Assembly: GCA_964519665.1 (NCBI GenBank)
Contig: CAZFIV010000004.1
Coordinates: forward strand, 107,690 to 171,689
From: JANQQN01 sp964519665
Lineage (GTDB): Bacteria; Myxococcota; Kuafuiibacteriia; Kuafuiibacteriales; Kuafuiibacteriaceae
Direction of reading: 5' to 3'
Length of the DNA: 64,000 nt
The translations under genes and the position numbers were made by a program. Below the pieces are notes generated by a model. It had not been told where the DNA came from, searched no databases, and saw only the letters and a list, made by a program, of their open reading frames with translations. How positions within the stretch are numbered: the stretch's first letter is position 1; each line of letters starts with the position of its first letter. This document shows, one piece after another, positions 1-8,010 of this stretch.

Positions 1-596
1 TCGTCGGTCGCGGTGATCGTCAACGCGTTGCTCACTCCGACTTCCCCAGCGGAGATCACAAGCCGGGTATCCGTTCCTCCGGTACCGTCGTCGACGTTGA
101 TGAGAGACGCTCGAACCCCCGGATTGTCGGTGGCGTCGTTGATCGCATTGCGGATGTCGTCGAGGGTCTGCGCCGACGGCGGAATCGTTATCGTGAATGA
201 GTCCGTTCCTTGCGTGAAGGTGAGGGTTCCGCTTCCTACGGAGGCCGCCGGTGAAGCGAATGTGCCTGACATGAGCCGCTGCGCTTCCGCCAGCTGCACC
301 ACCTCGATGTCGTAGGAACCTTCGACCGCCGTATCGTCCGCACTGACGGTGAACAGAGCGTCATTCGAATTGGTCGTGGTTCGCGGTCGAAGATCTGACA
401 GTGTATCGAGACTCTCAAGGGCGGTCTTGAATTCGTTCAGGGACGCCTTGAGCGTCCCCAGCGAACTAATGTCAGCCTGGTAGTCCGCCTCTCGACGGTC
501 GAGCCTGAACTGCGCGGGCGAAATCTCCGCCGCGACCAACTGCGTGACCAGTCCATTGACGTCGAGCCCCGTCGCAATTCCACCTACCTGAACCAT
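1..596 (-). CDS. fliD: Flagellar filament cap protein FliD (HAP2), N-terminal part, cut by window edge
   Basis: FliD forms the cap at the distal end of the filament and helps exported flagellin fold into place. About 198 residues are visible, starting at an ATG at 596 and running off the left edge, so the C-terminal half is missing. The N-terminus, with its GIATGLDVNGLV stretch, is the classic FliD N-terminal signature. It is followed by a coiled-coil-prone segment and a serine/threonine-rich domain, as in the family. The gene lies just downstream of flaG (617-1093) and flagellin on the same strand, the usual filament-gene order. Its chaperone FliS would be expected beyond the left edge. Assignment is firm; only the C-terminal boundary is unknown. 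Confidence 0.93.
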   Translation of the reverse strand, partial: MVQVGGIATGLDVNGLVTQLVAAEISPAQFRLDRREADYQADISSLGTLKASLNEFKTALESLDTLSDLRPRTTTNSNDALFTVSADDTAVEGSYDIEVVQLAEAQRLMSGTFASPAASVGSGTLTFTQGTDSFTITIPPSAQTLDDIRNAINDATDNPGVRASLINVDDGTGGTDTRLVISAGEVGVSNALTITATD

Positions 597-616
597 GGCG
601 TCTCCTTCGGCGCGGC

Positions 617-1093
617 CTAGAACTCCGTCTCGAGTATCGTACCGGTGCCCGAGCCGACGTCGTCGTCCGCTTGCCGATACACACGACCCGCTCCACGGTC
701 GGGATTCGTCCCCCCGGAACCACCCTCCGCGGCACGCCCCGCCAAGCGCTCGACGAGCCGGAGCACGTCGTCACTCGGGATCTGTCGGATCACTTCGCCG
801 GATTGTGAGTCGGTCAGCGTAATGACGGTGCGGCTCGTCGCTTCATGCACCGAGAATTTGAGGTGGCGGTGCACCACCTGAACTCGTGCGTTCAAGACCT
901 CGACGACCCGCTCGACATCCTCGGTCCGGGGTTTCGGCGGGGACGATCGCTCACCGTCCCCGCCGGATACCTTGGACGTTGCCGAAGACGACTCGATCGA
1001 GACGGCTTCCGCCCGTTCGTCTCGCCCCGGCGCCGATGGCCGCCGAGGACCTTCGACTACGAAGGAAGGTGATGGCGTGGTGGGTACGTCCAT
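617..1093 (-). CDS. flaG: FlaG family flagellar protein
   Basis: This 158-residue protein belongs to the FlaG family, which influences filament length in several polarly flagellated bacteria; the mechanism is not settled. The first 55 residues are a low-complexity Ser/Pro/Arg tail. The conserved FlaG domain covers about residues 57-116, with LKFSVHE (78-84) and the closing GEVIRQIP (99-106), both diagnostic. The acidic, glycine-rich C-terminus is not conserved. A strong purine-rich ribosome-binding site (GGAGGAGGAGG) lies just upstream of the ATG, at about 1099-1109. The gene sits between flagellin and fliD in the same direction, so the three are probably expressed together late in flagellar assembly. 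Confidence 0.88.
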   Translation of the reverse strand: MDVPTTPSPSFVVEGPRRPSAPGRDERAEAVSIESSSATSKVSGGDGERSSPPKPRTEDVERVVEVLNARVQVVHRHLKFSVHEATSRTVITLTDSQSGEVIRQIPSDDVLRLVERLAGRAAEGGSGGTNPDRGAGRVYRQADDDVGSGTGTILETEF

Positions 1094-1178
1094 GGCTGCC
1101 TCCTCCTCCGTGTTCAGCGGACGCCCGGTGGGTTGATACCTCGAGTGGAGTCCTCAGCGCGGTGCGCCGACGATACGC

Positions 1179-2660
1179 CTACCCGAGGAGCGACAGCGCG
1201 ATCTGCGGGGCCTGATTGGCCTGCGCCAACATCGCCGTCCCCGCCTGCTGGAGAATCTGTCCCTTGGTCAGCCTCGCCGTTTCGGCCGCGAAGTCGGCGT
1301 CGACGATCCGCGATTTGGCGGCCGACACATTCTCGGAGACGTTGCTCAAGTTCGAGATCGTCGAGTCGAGACGGTTCTGGAACGCACCGAGGTCGGCGCG
1401 TTGATTGTCGATGAACTGAATGGCCGAGTCGATCACCGCCAGGGCGTTCGACGCGCCGGTCTGGGTGCCGATGTCGATCGAAGACACCGCCGACAGGGCC
1501 GACGCGTTCGCTCCGGTGCCGGTGAAGAGACCGCCGGCGGCCCCCGAGGTCACCGTGAAGGTCTCCGATGACGAGAACGTCACCGAACCGCCGACCCGCG
1601 TCGTATCGGCCGCGCCGCCGCTGGTCAGCTGCACGACGCCGCCGGAGGTGGCTCCGGTCGCGTCCAAGCCCTGGACGTCGATGGTCGTGACACCATTGGT
1701 GTAGTTTTCGATACCGATGTCATCAGCGGTGCGGCTCGTGAGGGTGATCGAATCGCGGGCCGAGGAGAGCTCGGCCGTGATACCGGTCGTCGACGCAACC
1801 GCATTGATCGCGTCGGACAGCGCGGTCAGGTCGCTGTTGGAGGCCACCGTCGCATCGATCGCCGCAGTGCCCGACCCCACCAGGTTGAATTGAATCGTCC
1901 CGGCTGCGCTCAAGTTCCCGAGCGTCGCCTGGGTGATCGCAGTCGCTTCGACGCCCGTGCCGGACGTCGAGGCGTTGACCGCCGCGGCGATGGTGCCCGC
2001 GGAGTCTTCGGCGTTGACGGTCACCGCCGAGGTGCCGAGACTTCCGGTGATCGTCAGATCTTCACCGGCCACCACCGGGTTGACGACCGCCGTAAGGTCG
2101 GCGCCGGCCGCGACCGCGTTGGACAACGTACCACCGGCTGCAACCGTGTACGAGCCGACGCTGGACGACGCAGCGTTGCCGATCGTCAGGGAGATATCTT
2201 CACTCGAGAACGCACCGATCTGGAAGTTCTGGGCCGTAAAGGTCCCATCCAAGAGCTGCTTTCCATTGAAACGCGTTGTCTGGGCCAGTCGGTCCATCTC
2301 CTGCTGCAGCTGGGCGACTTCCTTCTGAAGGTTGGCCCTGTCGGTCGCGCTGTTCGTATCGTTCGCCGACTGAACGGCCAGGTCCCGCATCCGCTGCAGC
2401 ATGGTCGTCGATTCCTGAAGCGAACCCTCCGCCGTCTGCGCGAGTGAGATGCCGTCATTGGCGTTTCGAACCGCCTGATTCAAACCGCGAATCTGCGAGT
2501 CCATCCGGTTCGAGATGGCCAAGCCGGCCGCGTCGTCCCGAGCGCTGTTGATCCGCAAGCCGCTCGACAATCGTTTCATCGCCGAGGACAGCGTGCCCTG
2601 GGTCTTCATGAGTTGTCGCTGCGAGTTCAGCGACATGACATTGGTATTGATCCCGATCAT
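1179..2660 (-). CDS. fliC: Flagellin
   Basis: This is the 493-residue flagellin that polymerises into the filament. The N-terminal D0/D1 region (about 1-170) is typical: it starts MIGINTNV, carries the SSGLRINSARDDAAGLAIS signature, and ends in long amphipathic helices. The C-terminal D1/D0 region (about 410-493) has the NRLDSTISNLSNVSENVSAA stretch and ends ANQAPQIALSLLG. The middle is an Ala/Thr/Gly-rich variable domain (D2/D3), the surface-exposed part. Only one flagellin gene is present in the window. Export would use the flagellar type III apparatus encoded at 17227-22765. The start is fixed by the family N-terminus and a strong ribosome-binding site at 2667-2673. Confidence 0.96.
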   Translation of the reverse strand: MIGINTNVMSLNSQRQLMKTQGTLSSAMKRLSSGLRINSARDDAAGLAISNRMDSQIRGLNQAVRNANDGISLAQTAEGSLQESTTMLQRMRDLAVQSANDTNSATDRANLQKEVAQLQQEMDRLAQTTRFNGKQLLDGTFTAQNFQIGAFSSEDISLTIGNAASSSVGSYTVAAGGTLSNAVAAGADLTAVVNPVVAGEDLTITGSLGTSAVTVNAEDSAGTIAAAVNASTSGTGVEATAITQATLGNLSAAGTIQFNLVGSGTAAIDATVASNSDLTALSDAINAVASTTGITAELSSARDSITLTSRTADDIGIENYTNGVTTIDVQGLDATGATSGGVVQLTSGGAADTTRVGGSVTFSSSETFTVTSGAAGGLFTGTGANASALSAVSSIDIGTQTGASNALAVIDSAIQFIDNQRADLGAFQNRLDSTISNLSNVSENVSAAKSRIVDADFAAETARLTKGQILQQAGTAMLAQANQAPQIALSLLG

Positions 2661-2666
2661 CTTGGT

Positions 2667-2673
2667 CCTCCTT
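2667..2673 (-). promoter_or_regulatory. Strong ribosome-binding site of flagellin
   Basis: On the minus strand AAGGAGG lies about six bases before the flagellin ATG at 2660, a near-perfect Shine-Dalgarno sequence that fits a very abundant protein. I looked for a sigma-28 or sigma-54 promoter in the roughly 300 bp upstream leader (2661-2968). I did not find one that matches both elements at correct spacing. Confidence 0.7.
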
Positions 2674-2968
2674 GGACAGCAACGACGCCAACCGTGGCGC
2701 CGCCTTCAATTTTTGACCGGGTCGTTCAACATCGTGGTTGGGGACCCGGGTTCAATTACTCGTTCGGTTCGCGGGTGGAAAAATTGTAGAAAGGAAAAAG
2801 CACTGCGCACATTTTCTTGGCTCGCTGATTCGAACCAGCGCACGGTCTCGGGTCGAGACGCCGATCGGCGCGCCGAAGGATCGTGAAGGCCTTTCGGGGC
2901 TCGGACACAGTCTGCTTCGATGAAGCTTGAGAAGTCACCGATCCGACCGACTAAAGCAGCATCGAATC

Positions 2969-3835
2969 ATGCGTGCGCAGCAGACGAGCCCCCGAAACAT
3001 GGCCCGCCTGGTCAACGACAATCTGGAGATTCCAACTATCCCCGATGTTGCGTCCAAGGCCCTCAAAATGATGAGCGACCCCGACGTCAGCGGCGCCCAA
3101 CTCGCTCGGACGATCAGCCAAGACCAAGGCTTAACGGCAAAGGTCCTCAAAGTCGCGAACTCCGCACTGTACGCCCTCCCCCGCGAAGTCAAAAATCTCC
3201 AGCAGGCGGCGATGGTTCTGGGCTTCACGACGCTCAAGAGCATCGTCATCAGCGCTTCGTGCCGAAGCATCTACAAGCGATTCGGCATGGTCGAGCGCGC
3301 CCTTTGGGCCCACTCGGTCGCCACGGCCATGGCCTCCCACACCGTTGCGCAACATCTCGACTTGGAGCATCGCGACGAGGCATTTGTCGCGGGCCTCATG
3401 CATGACATCGGCAAGGTCATCATGAACAACGGGGCTCGGGACCGTTACCAGCAAGCTATGCTTCTATGTAAGCAAGAAGGACTATCGTCCGTCGAGGCCG
3501 AGCATCGAACGTTCGGCTTTAGTCACGTCGACGTGGGTGCGGTCTTGGTGCAGCGCTGGGAGCTCACGCCCGCTTTGGAACAGGCCGTTTTCCTCCACCA
3601 CGACCCAGAACTGGCGGAGTCGATCGCCGGCGACTATGCCGGGCTCGTCCAGACGACTCACCTCGCAAATGTCATTTGTCACCATCTTGGGCTCGGCCAG
3701 AACCAAGCCGAGGGCGAAGGGTCGCTCGAACCCGACGAAATCAGCGAGACTTTGGGGCTCGACGCACTTCAGTTGGCCAATCTCGCCGAAGAGATCAAAT
3801 CGCTCTACGAGCGAGACCACTCATCGTTTTCTTGA
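2969..3835 (+). CDS. HDOD domain signalling protein
   Basis: This is a roughly 288-residue protein made essentially of one HDOD domain, a catalytically diverged relative of HD phosphohydrolases that acts in signalling output and regulation. Visible features are the N-terminal LEIPTIPDVASKALKMM segment and the NSALYALPREV stretch typical of HDOD. A preserved MHDIGK motif marks the HD core. I chose the ATG at 2969; a TTG at 2927 in the same frame would add 14 basic residues and has no better ribosome-binding site. The gene is followed after only 10 bp by a MinD-like ATPase gene, with which it forms an operon inside the flagellar island, divergent from flagellin. A role in flagellar number, placement or switching is inferred from context only. 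Confidence 0.85.
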   Translation: MRAQQTSPRNMARLVNDNLEIPTIPDVASKALKMMSDPDVSGAQLARTISQDQGLTAKVLKVANSALYALPREVKNLQQAAMVLGFTTLKSIVISASCRSIYKRFGMVERALWAHSVATAMASHTVAQHLDLEHRDEAFVAGLMHDIGKVIMNNGARDRYQQAMLLCKQEGLSSVEAEHRTFGFSHVDVGAVLVQRWELTPALEQAVFLHHDPELAESIAGDYAGLVQTTHLANVICHHLGLGQNQAEGEGSLEPDEISETLGLDALQLANLAEEIKSLYERDHSSFS

Positions 3836-3845
3836 GGAACCAGCC

Positions 3846-4844
3846 ATGAGGCACCAACGTCGAATTATTGCGGTAGGAGGCGGCAAGGGCGGTGTCGGCA
3901 AGAGTATCGTCGCTGTCAACCTGGCCGTCGCCATGGCGCGGCTAGGTCGCACCGTCGCTCTCGTTGACGCCGATCTCGGGTCTGCCAATCAGCACACCAT
4001 GCTGGGAATCGATCGGCCCGGGCCTTCCTTGTATGGAATCATCTCGGGTGAGCTTCGAAGCCTGCGGGACGCGATGATGCGCACCTCCGTGACTAATCTC
4101 TATCTGGTCCCAGGAGCGGGGGCCATTCCGGGTGCGGCCAATCTCGGTCACACCGGGAAGAGCCGCTTGCTATCGGAAGTCCAAAACCTCCCGACCGACG
4201 TGGTGATCCTCGACGTCGGCGCCGGCGTCTCGCACGAGGTCCTCGACCTCTACATTCTCGCCGACCAGCGCATCGTCGTCGTCCTTCCTCAGCTGACTTC
4301 TTTTCAGAACGCGTACAGCTTCCTGAAGGGAGCCGTCTATCGGACGATTCGAGCTTGCGCCGACACCCCATCGCGGCAGCATGTGTATCAGTCGCTCGAT
4401 TCCACCCAAGAGACCGAGAAGATCGGAAGTGTCATCCGGAAGCTCGACCAGCAAGACCCCATCTACGGCAACCGGGTTCGAGCCCGGCTCGCTCACTTTG
4501 GCGCCAAACTGATCGGCAATCAGGTGATCAGCGCGAAGGACCGCGGGAGCCTGGGCGCGGTCGCCAAGATGTTCCGGGATTTCCTGCTGGTCGACCCGGA
4601 AATCTTGGGTTCTCTTCGTTTCAACCGAAAAATGGGCGATTCCATCAATCGTCGCCAGCCTCTGACGGTGTCGGACCCGAACGACGACTGCGTGCGGGCA
4701 ATCCACCGGATGGCCACCGTATTACTGAACGAAGACGTCGATCGGGTCCGGCAAGGACGCACCGCGAACGACGCCAACGCCGGACCCTCGGCGAGCGAAG
4801 AAGACGCCCTTCTTTCTCAGATTCGCGCGCTCCTGACGGCCTGA
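3846..4844 (+). CDS. MinD/ParA-type ATPase, second FlhG-like protein of the island
   Basis: This 332-residue deviant-Walker ATPase belongs to the MinD/ParA/FlhG group. The P-loop KGGVGKS is at residues 14-20. The DADLGSANQHTMLGI stretch and a DVGAGVS motif follow, all closer to FlhG than to plasmid ParA. The C-terminal third has about 60 extra residues and ends in an acidic helix. FlhG proper is encoded at 15249-16082, so this is a paralogue or a distinct positioning ATPase. The start at 3846 follows a good GAGGAA ribosome-binding site and lies 10 bp after the HDOD gene. It probably works with that protein at the cell pole or membrane, but this is inference. No unusual composition is seen. 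Confidence 0.82.
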   Translation: MRHQRRIIAVGGGKGGVGKSIVAVNLAVAMARLGRTVALVDADLGSANQHTMLGIDRPGPSLYGIISGELRSLRDAMMRTSVTNLYLVPGAGAIPGAANLGHTGKSRLLSEVQNLPTDVVILDVGAGVSHEVLDLYILADQRIVVVLPQLTSFQNAYSFLKGAVYRTIRACADTPSRQHVYQSLDSTQETEKIGSVIRKLDQQDPIYGNRVRARLAHFGAKLIGNQVISAKDRGSLGAVAKMFRDFLLVDPEILGSLRFNRKMGDSINRRQPLTVSDPNDDCVRAIHRMATVLLNEDVDRVRQGRTANDANAGPSASEEDALLSQIRALLTA

Positions 4845-4891
4845 TCGATCTCTCGGCTCGAACCGCCGCACACCGCCGACCGGCTCCGCGG

Positions 4892-5773
4892 CTACAGGAA
4901 GTTGAGCAGATTGAGCTCGTCGAGGCGAGCAGTGACCAAAAGAGCCCCTTGCAGGCCGGTCTCCGCCTGCTGCAGGCGAATGATAGACTCCGTGAGATCG
5001 ATGTCTCGGTCTTCGAGAAGTGTTTCCGTTGCGGTGACTTCGACCCGCTCGAGCGCCTCCCGCATGTTTTCGACCCGCGCGAATCGATGACCGAGAGCCT
5101 GGCGAGACATTCGAATATTGTCTTCGTGCCCCCTCACCTCGTCGACCAAGGCGCCCACGGCCGCGTTGTTGTCAGCTCTCAGGGCGGTCTCGAGGCTGTC
5201 GAGGGTCGTGAAAAGGCTGGGCCCGGTGGTCCCGAGCACGAACGGCTCACCGCCCGGCAGCGTTACTTCGATTCGAGCGCCCTTACCCACCGGAACTTCG
5301 AGCACCCCTGGGTCGCCTCCGAAGTTGCCGGCGGCGTCGAAAGGGGCGGTCCCGCTTCCCAAACCGCCAAAGACGTATCGCCCGTTGTCCTCGGTATTCG
5401 CCAGATCGACGAGCTGCTCTCGGATTTGAACGAGCTCGTCCGCCGCCTGCTGACGGTCCTCGAGGTTGTAGGTGTCGTTCGCGAATTGCACGCTCATCTC
5501 GGAGACGCGCTGCATGAGGTTGCCGACCGTCGTGAGGGAGTCCTCCGTTATTGACAGCAGTCGTTCGCCTTGGTTCAGCGACGCACGGTGGGCCTCGATG
5601 TCATATAGGAGGCTCTCGGCCCGGAGAATCCTACGGGCCGCCTGCGGATCATCCGATGGGCGGTTGACGCGACGGCCCGTCGAAATCTCTTCTTGCGCCG
5701 AAGTCACGGCGGCGCGCCGAGCGCCGACGGACCGCTGAGCTTGCTGATACATCATGGACGTACTCACCCTCAC
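4892..5773 (-). CDS. flgL: Flagellar hook-filament junction protein FlgL (HAP3)
   Basis: FlgL forms the distal ring of the hook-filament junction and is exported by the flagellar secretion system. The 293-residue product starts MRVSTSMMYQQ and contains STGRRVNRPSDDPQAA, the flagellin-like D0/D1 signature of FlgL. Its C-terminus carries the matching helix ending in an NLLNFL motif. The start codon is GTG, supported by the conserved MRVST beginning. It lies 8 bp downstream of flgK and is the last gene of the flgM-flgN-flgK-flgL run. That run starts at a sigma-28-type promoter near 7980, so expression is expected late, after hook completion. Assignment is secure. Confidence 0.95.
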   Translation of the reverse strand: MRVSTSMMYQQAQRSVGARRAAVTSAQEEISTGRRVNRPSDDPQAARRILRAESLLYDIEAHRASLNQGERLLSITEDSLTTVGNLMQRVSEMSVQFANDTYNLEDRQQAADELVQIREQLVDLANTEDNGRYVFGGLGSGTAPFDAAGNFGGDPGVLEVPVGKGARIEVTLPGGEPFVLGTTGPSLFTTLDSLETALRADNNAAVGALVDEVRGHEDNIRMSRQALGHRFARVENMREALERVEVTATETLLEDRDIDLTESIIRLQQAETGLQGALLVTARLDELNLLNFL

Positions 5774-5781
5774 TTGTGCAC

Positions 5782-7167
5782 CTACCGTTTGAGCGCGATG
5801 ACTTCTTGCATCAGTTCATCCGCAGTTCTCACGACCCGGGCGGCTGCGGAATAGGATTGGCGGTACTGGAGAAGACGGGTCATCTCTTCATCGATGTTGA
5901 CCCCGGAGATGCTCTCCCGAAGCTCTTCGAGTCGAACTCGCACCGATACGCGCGCTTCCATCGAACCGGTCGCTTCCGCGAGCCGATTTCCGAAGTCCGT
6001 CACGACGCTCCGGACCGACTCCGATGGCGTGCTGCCGCCGGCCAAGGTTCGGTCTCTCAGCTCCGAGAGCGCGACCGCATTGCGGTTGTCGCCAGGGACC
6101 AGCGCGGAATCGACGGCCGCGGCAATCCGATCCGGCTGGCCTCTCACGGAAGCGTCGACGGCCATCGCGCCGGCCGCCCCCGCTGACGTAGCGGGCACCG
6201 CCATCAGGTCGCGCCCCCCTACCCCGTCGAGACCAAATCCCGCTCGGTGCAGCGCGTTCACCTCCGTCGCGAAGTCGAACGCGAACTGGTCCAGCGAAGC
6301 GATCGCGGTCTGCAGGTCGTTGTCACGCGCTTCGAGCGTTCCGGAGATCGCGCCTCCGACCAAAGAGCTCGTGACCTCCTCCACCAGGTCGCCTCGGTCT
6401 CCAGAGATGACCGCCTGTCCTCCCGAGACGCTGACGGCGAGCGGCTGCACGACCCCGTCGGTCACGAGACTGAACCCGGATCCCCGCAAGCTGACCGAGA
6501 GACGCTGGTCGACTTCGACGACATTGACACCCACCAAGTTGCTCATTTGTCGAACGAGCGCGTCGCGCTGATCCAGAAGGTCGGGAGGGGGCGGATTCGA
6601 ACCCCCGATGCGGATGTTCAGATCTGCAACCTGTCCGCTGAGCTGATTGATCTCCTGGACCTGGTCCTCGAGCTTCCGGGTCAACTCCGATCGCTGACTC
6701 TCGAGCTCGGACGCCACGAAGTTGACCGAACTCGCGAGCTGCTCGACGCCGGCCAGAACGCGCTGACGAGCCCCGGTATCCTGCGGTTCCCCCGCGAGCT
6801 GATCGAAGGCCGTGAACAGCTCATTCAACGCGCCCGTGACGCCCACCCCCTCGAAATCCACGAAGACGGCTTCAGCCTGCTGCAGCGCACTCGACCTGGC
6901 CTCGGCGTAACTCGCGTCGGTCTCCGCGCTCTGAAGGCGGCGCTCCAGAACCTCGTCAACGACGCGTTGGGTTCCTTCGAAGCGAACGCCGGTCCCTTGA
7001 TTTCGCCCGCCAACCGCGTACGAAACCTGAGCTCGCTGAATGCTCTCGCGCCGATTGAAGCCGGGCGTATCGACGTTGGTAATGTTGTCGGACGCCGCGC
7101 GAACGCCCTGCTGGCTCGCGAACAGACCGCTCGATCCGATGTGAAGTAGCGAACTCAGCCCGGCCAT
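5782..7167 (-). CDS. flgK: Flagellar hook-associated protein FlgK (HAP1)
   Basis: FlgK is the proximal hook-filament junction protein. The 461-residue product begins MAGLSSLLHIGSSGLFASQQ, with the following ASDNITNVDTPGFNRRE motif shared by rod/hook axial proteins. The C-terminus has the MTRLLQYRQSYSAAARVVRT signature and ends LMQEVIALKR. The open frame continues upstream to 7443. The FlgK family N-terminus clearly begins at the ATG at 7167, and the upstream part is an out-of-frame reading of flgN. flgN is 8 bp upstream and flgL 8 bp downstream, giving the common flgN-flgK-flgL order. The protein is somewhat shorter than the enterobacterial protein, mainly in the central variable region. Confidence 0.95.
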   Translation of the reverse strand: MAGLSSLLHIGSSGLFASQQGVRAASDNITNVDTPGFNRRESIQRAQVSYAVGGRNQGTGVRFEGTQRVVDEVLERRLQSAETDASYAEARSSALQQAEAVFVDFEGVGVTGALNELFTAFDQLAGEPQDTGARQRVLAGVEQLASSVNFVASELESQRSELTRKLEDQVQEINQLSGQVADLNIRIGGSNPPPPDLLDQRDALVRQMSNLVGVNVVEVDQRLSVSLRGSGFSLVTDGVVQPLAVSVSGGQAVISGDRGDLVEEVTSSLVGGAISGTLEARDNDLQTAIASLDQFAFDFATEVNALHRAGFGLDGVGGRDLMAVPATSAGAAGAMAVDASVRGQPDRIAAAVDSALVPGDNRNAVALSELRDRTLAGGSTPSESVRSVVTDFGNRLAEATGSMEARVSVRVRLEELRESISGVNIDEEMTRLLQYRQSYSAAARVVRTADELMQEVIALKR

Positions 7168-7174
7168 AGGGTGC

Positions 7175-7642
7175 CTACGTGGTCGTCTCGACCATGACGG
7201 AGCCACCAGGCCTCCGCCGAGACGATGGCACGTCGTAGGTCGGCGACTGGGATTCCGGCGCTGCGGCAGCGAGAGCTTCTTCGACTGCCGCCAGAGCCAC
7301 GGAGAAGAACTCTCGATTGATCTCGATCTGGGCCTGCGCGGCTTCGGCGGCCGTAACGAACGCGCCGAAGGTCTTGACCACGTTCTGCTGCTGTTGTTTC
7401 GGCGCACTTGCCAGCAGGGCCACCAGCAAGTCGCGCGGCCCATACCCTCCGGCCTGAAGCCGCTCGGCCCGCGACGACCGGCGGTTCGCGAGGTCCTCGC
7501 ACAGGGCGGCCTGTTGGTCGAGAATCTCTGCCAGCGGTGCGCGCCCGGGTCGAACCGCGCGCGCGTCGAGCAGCAGACCCGTCAGCCGAGTCAAGAGCTC
7601 GGTCTCTTCTTGGAGTTCAGCCGGCGTGATTCCGATCGACAT
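7175..7642 (-). CDS. flgN: FlgN-like chaperone for FlgK/FlgL
   Basis: This 155-residue, mostly helical protein with heptad-like spacing is not strongly conserved in sequence. Its place between flgM and flgK, its length, and the C-terminal pattern of a long helix followed by a flexible Ser/Pro/Arg tail with a TYD motif match the FlgN family. FlgN keeps FlgK and FlgL export-competent in the cytoplasm and delivers them to the FlhA export gate. The gene starts 3 bp after flgM ends and is followed by flgK after 7 bp, so all are probably one transcript. Assignment rests on synteny plus general features, so it is less certain than its neighbours. Confidence 0.72.
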   Translation of the reverse strand: MSIGITPAELQEETELLTRLTGLLLDARAVRPGRAPLAEILDQQAALCEDLANRRSSRAERLQAGGYGPRDLLVALLASAPKQQQQNVVKTFGAFVTAAEAAQAQIEINREFFSVALAAVEEALAAAAPESQSPTYDVPSSRRRPGGSVMVETTT

Positions 7643-7645
7643 GCC

Positions 7646-7921
7646 TTATCCGTTGCTCACGCCGAGCCCCGCGAGGAGGCGCTCGGCGACAACGTCAAAG
7701 TTCGGCCGATAGGTCCCTGACTTGATCTGCTCCTTGAGCAGTTCGATGCGAGCGGCCCGCGCTTGCTCGGTCTGCGTCTGCAAAAGACGCAGGCCTTCCA
7801 TGGACATCGCGGACTCCACGGCCGGCCGATGATCCACGTGCGGTGGTCGCCGCCGCTCCATGACGCTCCGACGAGCCGTAACGCTCTCGATGGGACCAAA
7901 TGGGGGTTTAATGACGTTCAT
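7646..7921 (-). CDS. flgM: Anti-sigma-28 factor FlgM
   Basis: FlgM binds FliA (sigma-28, at 14503-15234) and holds it inactive until the hook is complete, when FlgM is exported. The 91-residue product has a disordered, basic N-terminal half. Its C-terminal sigma-binding region (about residues 50-88) carries the family pattern ARIELLKEQIKSGTYRPNFD, then VVAERLLAGL. The usual length of FlgM is 90-100 residues. The gene leads the flgM-flgN-flgK-flgL run and has a sigma-28-like promoter about 50 bp upstream, the standard autoregulatory arrangement. Confidence 0.88.
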   Translation of the reverse strand: MNVIKPPFGPIESVTARRSVMERRRPPHVDHRPAVESAMSMEGLRLLQTQTEQARAARIELLKEQIKSGTYRPNFDVVAERLLAGLGVSNG

Positions 7922-7969
7922 TGACGCTCCTGCACTGTCCTGGGGCTAGCTCCGGCCCGTCACATGTCC

Positions 7970-7995
7970 TATCGGACACGGCGTCAAAGGCTTGA
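7970..7995 (-). promoter_or_regulatory. Sigma-28 (FliA)-type promoter for flgM-flgN-flgK-flgL
   Basis: Reading the minus strand, TCAAG (plus coordinates 7991-7995) is followed after exactly 13 bases by GTCCGATA (7970-7977). This matches the TCAAG-N13-GCCGATA type of FliA promoter known from polarly flagellated bacteria, with one mismatch in the -10 element. It ends about 48 bp before the flgM start. It makes the anti-sigma factor and late axial genes FliA-dependent. The -35 element lies in one arm of a perfect inverted repeat at 7980-7999. Confidence 0.65.
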
Positions 7996-7999
7996 CGCC
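7980..7999. repeat. Perfect 8-bp inverted repeat overlapping the flgM promoter
   Basis: GGCGTCAA and TTGACGCC are separated by AGGC, giving an 8-bp stem with a 4-base loop in the flgJ-flgM gap. No T-run follows on the minus strand, so it is a poor intrinsic terminator in that direction. Because it covers the -35 region and spacer of the flgM promoter it could also be an operator. A 5-bp hairpin (TGTCC/GGACA) lies immediately on its promoter-proximal side. Confidence 0.5.
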
Positions 8000-8010
8000 C
8001 TAACGTCCTT

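Noticed and set aside
2863..2887. GCCGATC with a weak TTCAC -35 upstream of flagellin on the minus strand
   Set aside because: The -35 matches poorly and the distance to the start (about 200 bp) is long; not enough to call the flagellin promoter.
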